64,000 nucleotides of DNA from Galaxea fascicularis. Taxonomy: Eukaryota; Cnidaria; Anthozoa; Scleractinia; Euphylliidae. The stretch spans positions 29,013,691 to 29,077,690 of the forward strand of contig OX419335.1 of NCBI GenBank assembly GCA_948470475.1, in the 5' to 3' direction. Below the pieces are notes generated by a model. It was not told the DNA's origin. It saw only the letters and a program-made list of their open reading frames with translations, and did no database searches. A program made the position numbers and the translations under genes. This document shows positions 1-11,900 of the stretch, piece after piece. The number at the start of each line of letters is the position of its first letter. The stretch's first letter is position 1.

Positions 1-257
1 ATTTTTTTTATTGGCTTGTCCTGTCATTTTAGTCCAGAACAAACAGTATAATCTCACTATTTCACAAAATTGGCTTAAAGACTTAAAGTGTGTTTCGTAG
101 TTAGGATCAAGTTTTGTAGAAGTAGAACAGGTAATAATATTTTAGTGATCATTGAATCTCTTTATTACTTCATTCTAAGCTTTTCATTTAAAAGATGAAA
201 GAATTGGCAGCATACATGTAGTATCTGGCACTCTATAGTTACATAACCTAAATTGTA

Positions 258-1731
258 GCCGCCTCCTTTGAACTTGTTAAGTCACTTGGGGGAGAGGGCA
301 TCTGAAAGCACTGGGTGTTAATGCCGTCCATTGACATCATGAGTCAAAAGTGGTTATTTATGCATTTGTTTGTGTTCAGGTCATGGCATCACAAATATCA
401 AACATTCCAAAAGAACAAAGCTGTTCTATCAACTGTGAAATTTGTAGGAAATTGATTTCAGAGTCCACCAGGAGCAACTACAGAATACAGGACCACTTTG
501 GTCCACCTCATTTACATGTGTCGGAGGCTTTTGTAGGTTGAAGCATATAACAGTGGGCACCATTGTTATTCAATAGTATGCAAAAAAGTGTGGCTCTGTA
601 TTCTGTAGTTTAGCCGAGGAAAATACTATAACTGCAGTTACAGAGAGGAGTGAAATGATGACAAAGGCACAGCTGTAATTAAAGCAGATTTTAGCACTCA
701 ATTTCAAGTGTTGCAAAGCTTTCTAAGAAGCTACAATTATACTAAAGAAAGGATAAAGAGACAAATAGTTGTAAAAGAAACACATCTTGCTACAAAAACA
801 AATAGCCAGGCCCAGTAATGTACAAACACTGCAAGATAAAGATTATTATGCTGCTTAAATTCCTATCCTTTCAAAGATAACAAGAGAGAGGCTGTACTGT
901 CACTGAATGCATTGAAACGAGCCAAACCAAAGCTAGACAAAATGCTTCAGATGGCATATAAAGGACCACACACAGGCTGCTGTGTGATACACAGGTCACT
1001 AAACAGAAACAACAAGGGTCAAAACAAAGAGGCGGTAAATGCAGAATTTAAACCCAGAAATCACCTTTGGTATCAAAATACATAATATGCAACATTTAAG
1101 CACATGGCTGTTTCAATCACCATCATCATCATGTGCTATCCTCTAAACCACCATGTTGCCCCATTGAAAAGAAACAAGAAGCTAAATCGGTCAAAAGAAC
1201 TGAGATAGAAACAGCAAACACACGAACAGGAGTTGTGTAGGCCTTCCAACCCCATTTTAGCTGACACTTTCTGCTTGATCGGCGGCTAGCTACAAATTCT
1301 GCACAGACATTCAAAGATTTCAAGAAGGAGACTCACTCTTTCATTAAAGCAACCAATGGCGAAATAATAACAACTATGCTTTCATTTGGAAAATGGCTGT
1401 GCTGCTTTGAAAGTTTATTTGCCACGAGTGGAGCCATCTGATATATCAAGGACTTTCCCTATCCCGAAGGCAAGTTCACGAATACATCGTTTCCTCTAAG
1501 AAATTCTGAAAGTGCCTTTTCTTACTGGAGATGATACACCAGAAATGGCTTTCTGAAAATCTTGTTGCCATCTTGAATGCGCGAAGTCTGGTAATAAAAT
1601 TATTCAAATCATTTGAGTCCTGCAAATAAATTAACAGGGCAACCAATCACTGAACCACTAACTGAACCACTAACGCCCAGTGCTTTCAGATGCCTCTCTC
1701 CCCGAGTGACTTAGCGAGCAGAGGAGGTGGG
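258..1731. mobile_element. Terminal-inverted-repeat DNA element, about 1.5 kb
   Basis: Left arm (about 258-325; key block GGCATCTGAAAGCACTGGG) is repeated inverted at about 1667-1731 (CCCAGTGCTTTCAGATGCC). Both arms also share the GTCACT-(t/c)GGG(g)GAGAG block. Arms are diverged by scattered substitutions. The interior contains a 63-codon frame at 350-541 with a short Cys-containing stretch that I cannot assign; no transposase is evident. It occupies the intron before the first visible ARM exon. Confidence 0.55.
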
Positions 1732-1968
1732 TGAAATTCAGGCTAATAGTTGCAGTATGTAGCTAAAACTAATCTCATGGGAATGCAGTGGTCCTTCTTA
1801 AAATGGTCTGACTCTAATGGTTTTTAAGGGAATTTTGAATGTAACACACAACAGATTGAAACAATTCACAATTAATTAACATGACTCCAAGCCATTTCAT
1901 CTTGAAAGTATGACCGTAGATTAGAAGTTTGAGATCTGAAAGCTGAAAGCTTGCTCTTGTTTTTTTAG

Positions 1969-4900
1969 GCGGAGGACAGTGATTGTCGTATGTGGATGCT
2001 GAAAGAGGATATTTTGGATGATGCTATTGTCAAACTTACCAAGTTACTGGCTTCTAAAGACATGTGCACTGCTAGCAATGCTGCCTTGGTTTTAGCCAGG
2101 TACTTTCCTTATTATTATTACTCTTTTAGAGTAATAATTCTGTGAAGGTGAAATTCAAGCGTAATTTACTCACAAGAAACTGTAAAATTATAGTCTTGCA
2201 GGAGTCAATTTACATTTGAAGTTTTAACAAACTGAAGTCAATACCATCTATATTGTAATAAGAGTGCAGAGCTCTTTGAATGTGACCAGTCAGTGGCCAA
2301 CCCATCTGTTGGTCTGTCAATAGAACTCATTCTCAGGGAAATAAGCATTCAATCTTTCTCAAGATGCTTCTTGAGATGCGCCTTTCAATTCTACCAGCAG
2401 TTTAATCATAGTGTAGAATTATGCAATGTAACTGCATGTCAAATGCAGCCAGACTGTAGTTTGTTTAAAAATGCATCAGAGTTTTAGCCTGTGTGGCAGG
2501 CATAAAAGGGGAGGGGGATGGGGAGCGAGAAAATGAGAGAAAAATGGCAGGGGGAGGAGAAGGGAAAAGGAACACCTGCTTGCAAGACTCTGTAATTTGA
2601 ATCCCCACCCACCAATTTTTGGGTAATGCAATTATTAGTAGCCTAACTGTCAACACAGCCTCCAATCAGTGACAGGCACATGCTTTTCTGCTTGGCTGAA
2701 TTCTTGCCATGAAGGCCTAAGATTTTAAAAACCATAATTGAAACACTGGTTTGTTAACAACATAGTATACGTATCATGATGAACAAAAATTGAAAAAGAA
2801 AAAGCAAAGTCCTGGCCTGGTTTTAGCAGAATGGTACTGTGAAATTGACTTACCAGAACAAGTTCAAGCAAGTCCTTGTCTTTGGGAATGTTGACAAACA
2901 ATTCAGGAGTACAGGGTTGAAACTCTGGAGATATTACTTGCTGCGGATGAACATTAGGTTAAAATGACAATATTCTGACTTGTTTCTGCAACACTGATTA
3001 TATTTCTGTGAAAACAGATACACAGCTTAAGGTCATGATTTTGTATCCTTATGGTGAAGTTGTTGTTCAAGAAAAAATATTATTGTGAGATAGATCGACT
3101 AAATTCCTCATTACAAAACAAACATTTGAGGCTTTTACTGTATCCTGTGGGTAAAACAGTTAAAACATGTCTTCCCTCTAGAGGAGCTCCAACTGCTACT
3201 TCTTGTTCTGACTTCAACATAAATTTGCAATTTGCAACCAAGTACAAATTGGCTCAGTAAAGCTTGCGATAGCAAGTTCTCTCGGAAGTTTATTTTGACC
3301 AGGTCAATTCCCATGTGACCAACTGTCAAAATTAACCAATCAGAGTTTTGCATCTGCCGGCAGATTCAAAAATCAGAAAATGGGGGTCTTGCCGGAAGGC
3401 ATTTGTTTTCCTTTCTCATCCACAGTCCCCCACCATTTTTCTCTCATTTTCTCAATCCATCCCCTCCTAATTTATGCCTGGCATGTAGGCTATCAGAGCT
3501 TAAACAGTACCTTAGATTTGTGATTGTTGTTTGTTTATACAGGTTGGCAATTGCTGAAGAAGGATGTGCTAGAATTTTAAACCATCGCAGCTCAAGTCAT
3601 ACATTAGTACAACTGTGTAGAGCTTTAGGAGCTGATGAGACAGGTAAGTTGTGATTAAATTGGAATTAATTACAAAGTGTCATTGATATTTATTCCATAA
3701 TTCTTTGTTTTAATATTCGTAGTATATTAAAGGGGCACTTGAATATTTTTACGGAAACTGTGTTAGCCATCCTCACCTGACAGCCACTGACAATCAAACA
3801 TGACAATAATCTATTCCTAATCCCTCAGTATTGGTGATAGTTGAATGTATGTGAAAGTTTTTTTGGGCAGGGACACCACATTTTTTAGCCAGTAAAAGTT
3901 TTTCTCAGACACCACTGGTAGCCATGCCAGGATGAGTGCTGTCAACCTCACCTTTTATTGCAAACTCAACAAAAAACAAAAACATGTATTTGTACATACA
4001 GAGAATTGGATATTAGCCAGCTAGCAGAAAAACTCAAAATCTACAGGTGGGAGGGTGGGAAAACAGGTCGGTAATGGCGGACACAACAAAAAACATTGCC
4101 CACCATAGGTCATGACCTATTCCCAGGCCCCAGCAATGTGTGACAAAGAACATTTTCCACTTATTTTGTTTCACTCAGCAAATGGAAAATAACATGTTAA
4201 GTCTTGTTTGTGAGGGATCACTGAAAAGCGTGCTTTGTTTGAGTTTGGGGAGAGGGATCGGGAGGAGGGGAGCACCCATAAAATATTCTCTCCAACTGCA
4301 ATAGGCCCATACCCCATATATTATGAACACTCTTTAAGTCTTGCAATAGATAGGAAATTTTATACATAAAGATGTACTTAACTAGGTTTTTCCCTTCATT
4401 TAATTGCATGTTTATTTAAGTTATTTACTTGCAATGTAAAGTGGCAATGTTTTTGTTTGTCAGGGCGAGGAATGAATGCAGCATTTGCCATTGGGAGACT
4501 GTGTGACTTTGAAGCTGGATGTAAGAGAATGTTATGTCTGAAAACTTCAGACATCATGGTAAATGGGAAATTCTGTTCTCTATTATCATCGATACATAAA
4601 TTTTGCATAGGAATTGTGAGTTTTCATTGGCAAATACTTATTTCAGTCAAGGTTACAGTATACCTTCAGATCAGCAATTTTCTTCAAATTTAGATTTTTG
4701 GGTTAAAGTAATGATCGAAATGGGATCTCTAATGTAAAAAAATATATATTGAAAAATTGGCAGAGAAATGACGGTATTACATTTTGGCCGGAAGTAAGAA
4801 TCGCCCGTTTGATTGACATTCTTAGAGCTATTTTCTCGAATCAATTTTCTCATTTGAAGGGGATACTTTGAAGAGCTAAAATGTAATTAAGGGAATTTGT

Positions 4901-7308
4901 CCATTTGCCCTCAAATTTTGACAGTGGCTAGACTAACATATAAACAATAATATATATATTTAGGCAAGCCTAAAAGCGGAGCTCCATAGTTATTTCCTCA
5001 TATTAGCATTTACAGATAAACTAATGTGGCAATGCCACAGGACTCGAGCCATGGCTTCAGTAAGGACATCTCTATATTGTGATTACATCGATTATGCTTT
5101 TTTCATAATCGATTGTTGCGGAAAAATTAAAAATTTTTTGGGGACACAAAAATATTAAAATCAAGAAAAATGTCCGTTTAATATCTTGGTGTGAGTTTGG
5201 TGTGGTTTTTCATGGACTCCTAACTTCTAAGTCATAACAGCAGATAATCTAAGAATGTGTTTACCTGTGCGTACCCGCTGTCACTTTGACTTCTATGTAG
5301 GTGAAAAATACATGAAATGCTTATTGGCAGATTTCTTCGATTATAATCGATGATCGATCGGTTGTGAAATCTCAACCGATTCCCACCACTACTTTGTGGC
5401 ACAGGAACTATATGATTATGATGAGCAACAACGATTAACAAACTTTTCTTCATCACAGTTTAATTACATCTGATTACATTTCGATACAAGTGGTAAAAAT
5501 CACTTAACTAGGTTAACCGTTCTAGTGTCCCACTATTAAACCAATTTCACAATCGACACGTATCGGTGACATTTTCATCTATCAAAAAATACTTTACAGC
5601 AAAAGTGCGATAAAACCTCAAAGTGAGCTCTCTTCGACACCGCCCATAAAAGAACAAAAGTACTTTGTTCGCCTTGTTTTGAACATTTTATTGTGTTATT
5701 CTTGTGATCTATTACATGCAGTAAAGACGACAGAAAGTGCCGTAGATGTCCTTTTTACAATAACATGGAAAAACGTTGAGCGAAATCGACTTTACTTTTC
5801 ATTGAGAAAAGTGACTGCGACAGACTGATCGAGCATACTATTTTAGCCATGAATCAACTCAGGTGATCAACTGCAATTATCGAGTAATGTTGAGAATCGT
5901 TTTTTTCCTGACTTCGATCACTTACAAATATTGCAAACAACAAACCTTGACTACAAGTCGTGGGTGGTATTATTTTTGACATCACTGTTAATGATAACAT
6001 CTGACTCAGGATTTCTGAAAAACATTTTTCAGCCGTAAACATTGAACAAAGGACGAAGTTTTTACTGCAATAGCCCTAAAAATCTGGGATTTTTTAACTA
6101 ACAACGAGAATTGCTTTTGATGGACAACAAATTGCTGGCATTTCCAATGCTGCAGCTGTTAAAAATCGTGTTTATATTTGGCAATGAGTTGTTGATTACT
6201 CTTTTGCGAGTTTCCAATAATGTCAACAAAGCGAAGCCGACGATATAAACCGTCCGGACTTCGCTTGGCTTTTCTTCAACCAATTCTTTGCCCAAAAAAA
6301 TGAGCGACAGCAGGGAAAACGAAGAGTTTCAGGCTCCAAAATGAAATATTGGAGCGAAAATATGCATTTGGAAAAAAGACGATCGTTTTTAGTCCATCCA
6401 AACAACATGAAAACAACAAAAGGTAAGAAAACAAAGAACGATGCCAGCGAATGTTTCTTCGGCGTTCCTTGTAGAAATTGGAAAACTAAGACAAGTAACA
6501 AACATAACTCGTAGTCACAGAGACAAATCACCATATGTGATATAAAAGACACAACAGGAATACTAACCTGCGGACAGTTTAAGTCAGTCAACAATCACTC
6601 CGAACGCAGAGCTAAAGCAGAAGCCGTCAGTTCACACAAAAGTATACGTATTCATTTGCTAAGCAGATACAAATCCTTATCGGGCCTTGAAGTTTTTCAC
6701 CGTCACTTTGTGTTACTTCTCATGTCTACCAAGGAAGCCTCTTCAATTAAGGATTTTTAGCGGCAAAACCATCCAGTTTAATACACAGCAAAAGTGAGCA
6801 ATAGAAGACAGCGCCTACATGATTAAAACCCTGCCAAACCACACGATCTTTTCTCTCGCAGATCCGTAAACTATAAAATAGCAAAGCCAGGCAATCCAAT
6901 TTGCTGCTCTTAACATCCAAGGGCTGATTGTCATCGGTTTAAACAAAAAACGAACTGAGAAGTAGTCAAGGTAGGCAGCGAATTGTTTACAGGACGGAGA
7001 TCTATTGATCCTGGCGAAAACTTACGCCTCGTTTTGGCTTGGCTTGAGCCTGCGATCGAATTGAAAACGAGTACCTGGTCAGCGGTCAACTTCAAAAAAA
7101 CAGCTGACCTCGACAGCTCATAACTTGAGCCCGCAATATGGTCACGTGATACTGGTCAGCGGATACGTTGTTTTGACAGGTGTCAATTGACGTTGACATG
7201 GATGTCTAATATCAAAGATGTCCGCAGTAAACTAGATGATCAGCTGGAGTATGGCCGCCATTTTGGATTATTATTATTATTATTAGGGTATTATTAATTA
7301 TTGTGCGA

Positions 7309-7340
<32 letters not shown>

Positions 7341-7373
7341 GTCGCGCCCACGAGCAATACCGCTAGCCAAGAT

Positions 7374-7405
<32 letters not shown>

Positions 7406-8959
7406 AGGTATGGGGCTCCGCTTTGCGGCCCTTCGGGCCGCTGGAGCTCCGCTAAAAATGTGTCTGCAAATTTTTTCTCTAAGAGCAGTTTTTGTACAAT
7501 CACTTCACATTTTTTAAAAACTACTTTGAAAATGTTCTATAAGTTTTCACTGTAACTGAATATGGCAAAACGCAGACGTTTTTTAGCGCTTTGGGTCTGG
7601 AAACTAAGGAACAAATGAAATTAGCAAAGACAAAATTTGCTTTGTCTTGTAGCTTTGAAAAAGTGATTTGGACGTTTGCATTTAGAGGTCATGAAAAACT
7701 CGACAATTCACTTTATTTCAAAATTCTTGGTACAGTTTGATAGCCAGCTCTATAAGCTTTAATTTGATACAGTGGTTTTGGTATCTACAGTTTAGACCGG
7801 ACGCACTAACCTTCAGAACAGGAAATGATGCTATGAGTATGTCATGAACTCTTTTCCCCTCTACTGGCAGCAGAGGAAGGTCCTCCAAGCCATTTTTGTA
7901 ACAAAATAAAATTTAGCTAACAGAGAATATTTTTCCATGGTGGTCAAGCCAATATTTTATAATATGTATACTCTGAGTTAGTATATTCTTTTAACAGATT
8001 AATTCCCTTATTGACATGCTTCATTCTGGTGACTCTGGCTGTTGCAAAAATGCTTGTTTTGCATTAAGTTGCATTGCTTCACTGGCTCAGGGACATCGCC
8101 GCCTGCTGGAACATAATGACATTGACAGTGTAGTGGAAGTCCTCTGCTCACTCTTGTCCTCCAGGGATGAAGAAAGCATATGGTTTGCATCAATGTAAGT
8201 CTTGAAGTGTGATTAAAAAATATGTGTTACAGTACAATCCAGGAAGATTGTAGCTAATATCTCTGTTACAGGTGGGTTTAATGGGAGATAAATTAATTGT
8301 ATGTAAATATTGTCTCCTGGTAGGATGTTGCACACTCTGGCCTGTCAGAAAAGTGGTTGCTTGTACCTGAGGACTCAACCTAATGTGAAGCAATCATTAG
8401 AGGTGCCTATGTATCTACATTATAGAAATGTGGTCTAACCAAATGTGGGGGAAGTTTATTTGACCTGCCTGGAACAATATTTATGGTCACTGCATGCTTA
8501 TGTGCAGAAGGTCTTATTTGCCTGGATTAATTATTTATGCAAGTTAAGTCACCTGCTTTCCATCATATACTGAAAGCTGATAATCTTATAATGCATATTC
8601 ACAGACATGGAAACCACCAGATCTTCTGTAGGTATTCTGTTGTGAATTAATTACTGGCTATTATAATTTGTGCACTTTATAAAGAACCTTGTAAAGCAAA
8701 TCAAAGGTGTCATCAGTATGAACAATGAACTCACTGGTTGTGCCATTTGACAGAAAAAGCCTGCACACCAAAATTCTCAGCTTTTTGATTCCAATAATTA
8801 TTGTCCCTCTGCAAGGTGAATCAGGAGGAAATTTTGACTGTTTGACTTACTAGGTACTGTTGCAGAGGCCAAATTTAAAGGAGGATACTAAACAAGAAGC
8901 TGAAGCCGCAGTATCAATATTGGAAAAGTTACCAAAACCTGAACCTCCCAATATTAAAG
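1969..8959 (+). CDS. Armadillo-repeat module of the ARM-FN3 gene (6 exons)
   Basis: Exons 1969-2099 to 8854-8959 encode about 236 residues of paired amphipathic helices typical of ARM repeats. Examples are NAALVLARLAIAEEGCARIL, NAAFAIGRLCDFEAGCKRML, NACFALSCIASLAQGHRRLL and a WFASMMLHTLACQKSGC stretch. Each carries the small-residue, Leu and Asn/Ala spacing of ARM helices H2-H3. The Pro-rich linker LPKPEPPNIK then leads into the first FN3 domain. ARM repeats bind partner peptides along a superhelical groove. The repeat series is already under way at the first visible exon, so more repeats lie upstream. The donor after 8402 (gtgcct) is a weak match but keeps frame. Confidence 0.75.
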
Positions 8960-11900
8960 GTAAGGGAGTTGTAATATATGTATTGCAGATCGTAAAATGT
9001 TTAATTTGAGTGGTGTGACCCTCAGTATTATTTTTCATCACTGTTTGTGATCCACGTGGGGAAGTAAGCAGCCATTCCACTGGTGCTTCCCAGCTGTTGC
9101 ATATTCCTTCATTTAAATCTAAATCTGGTTAAAAACAAGGCTAAAAATTACTTTAAGCTTTGTGATCATTGTATCTGGAAGATTAGTAAAGAAACAGTTG
9201 ATCATTTTGATGGTTGAATGTATACATTTTTTTTCAGAAATAGTAAGTGTTGCAGTAACATTAAACGTACATGTAGCAGACTCAGGAAGCTTTCACTCCC
9301 GGCTGTAGGGAAGCAGGGGGGGAGTGGGGAGTGGGGGGTGGGTGGGTGGGTGGTGTGTAGCTATAATTTTCAGGAACCACACTGTGATTTACTCTGTTAA
9401 GTTCATTCTTTTAAAAACTGATTTACAGCTGAGAGTGCATACAGTATTATCGTGACATGGGATGCTATTCACCCAAAGAGTGGGCTTGACGTTACGTATC
9501 TACTTTTCAAAGGTAATTTGGTCTGTATCTTCAATATTTCAGTGTGTAGATAGATTTTTTTTAAAATTAACAGTTCAGTTCAGTTCAGTTCAGTTTAATT
9601 GCCATTTCATAAGAGATAAAATATAAGATACAAATTATGAAATTTGAAATAAAATGGCGAGAAAGCTCATAAAGAAACCACTGGGCTTATGAGCTATGAG
9701 CTCTCTCAAAATGAAACAGAGTAGATAGGCAATGAAATTATACAGATTACAACAGTTTGAATCACCTTGAGCATTGCCTACACAAAAGCACTGGAAATCA
9801 TATTTGAAGCATATTTATATATAAAAAGCAGCGACAAACAAAAGACAGACACACTTTAAAGCGAAACAAGTAGCAGCTCAATGTTAACCTAATTTGCAAG
9901 AAGAAATTCTTTAAGCAGTTTACTAAACAAACCAACACTCTCACATTTCTGAATTACTTGATTAAGTGAATTGTAAAACTGAGGTCCTTGAAAACGAATA
10001 GAAAATCTACGAATGTTTGTACAACATGGAAAAATATAAAAGCAATTAGAATTCCTAGTGTTATAAGAGTGTATTTGGTTTGTAAGAGTAAACATATTAT
10101 TTAAGGTATTGGGAAGCAAGCCTTTGGTATACAGAAACATAAACTTAGCAGTTTGAAATAAATAAATATCATTAAATTTCAAAATTTAATGATCTCTGAA
10201 AAGATTGTCAGTGTGGGTATCGAAAGGAACATTTGAGACAGTTTAGTTTCATTTCATATTTCATTGAATTAAATCATACATGGCATGGTATATGTGGTAA
10301 TCAGGGTTGTTTCTTGAGGAGGAAATTTTGTCATGCTTTGTAGTTACAGAATTGTGATACCCTTGGTGGTTTTTAAGTAAACTGAACCCACAACATTCAA
10401 GATCACCTATAACATCAAGGTTCCATTAAGGGGTAAATTAACAGTATTTGTAATAATACTGTTACCACAGTTGCATAACTGTTCACTTCACACTTTCATT
10501 TGTTTTTTCCTTTGTTTCATTATAGGTAATGCTTTCATGTCCATGTACGCTCACATCTCTTATGTTTGTCTTAGTTCTTAAAAACCAACCTATTTTGGGC
10601 AGGTTTTTCATTTTCGGCTTGTTGTTTATAGTGTAAGTCAGGTTGTCTAGTTTTATGTTTTTCGCTGCTGGTAGTTTTTTTTTGTGTCGACGGTAGAGTC
10701 ACTGATAAGGTACATTTGTATTTTAGCTGCATGTTTTCTGTATTGTTCCAAGCTTTCTGTTGTCCTTAATATCTTTTTGTAATTTTTCCTTTATAAGAAC
10801 CGTTCTGGGACAGATTTTTGTTTATACCGTAGGGGATGAGTGTCAAGGTGACAAAATGTAGATTGCTGAGTTGTGCTACTGTAATAACAGCACAGAGACA
10901 CTCAATATGAACAGAGTCAATCTTTTCTACACGACAAGCAAATGAAAAACTGACCGTAAGGTTTAGCTCAACAGGATTAATTAATCAGATGTTCCCAAAG
11001 CTATTGGGAATATTAACAATACAGAAATAACAAACCCTAATTGTTGTACATGCTTGCTGTATATGGCACATATTGTAAGACATATCAAAGCACATAATTT
11101 ATTATATTAAACAGCTACAGTGGCTACAAATACAGTTAACAATAACAACAAATAATAACAACTTTATTTAAGTCTCAAATCATTCTAACTGAACACGAGT
11201 GTTCTACTAATTGGGGAAACTGTAAATCAAATAAAATCTCAATCAAATCAAAATCAAATGTTGGTTTTTGAGGAGAGGGGAAAACCAGAGTACCCAGAGA
11301 AAACCCCGTGGAGCAGAGTAGAGAACCAACAAACTCAGCCCACTTATGATGTCGAGTGCAGGAATTGAACCTGGGACACAACCCTGCTCCCTATACTTGC
11401 TATTAGTACAGTTGCTATTAATAGAAGGTCTTACAGGATGTAGCCATAGAATTACCATATTGATGACAACTTTTTTAAATATTTCTCTGTAAGTAAAGAA
11501 CTATTATACAATGGGTGGTGCAAACCTTGTGTTTTGATTGGTCTAAAGGAGTTTGCCATAAAGTGTGGACACAGGAATGCTGTCATGATTTGAAGAAAGT
11601 CCAAGAAGTTAATGTATAAAACATTAAATTTCCATTTCTCAGTGCATATGTACTCTGATAACATTCAAGGTAAAGATTTCAAGACATGGTAAGGACATCA
11701 GTTACCCACTTGTGGCTCATTAAACATACTTCTAATCTTGACCATGTTTTGACGCCACGCATGTGCTATTAGAGTACACACCCACTGTCAAATGGAATCC
11801 ATTTGTTAATAGGTCATGCAGGTTTAGCAGTACACATTCTTAACGTAAATTTTGGAGCTTGTTCAAGTCTTTACACATTCGGTTTTACAGATGGAACAGC

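Noticed and set aside
350..541. 63-codon frame as a 5' exon of the ARM-FN3 gene
   Set aside because: It lies inside the TIR element 258-1731 and no suitable donor and phase join it to the exon at 1969.
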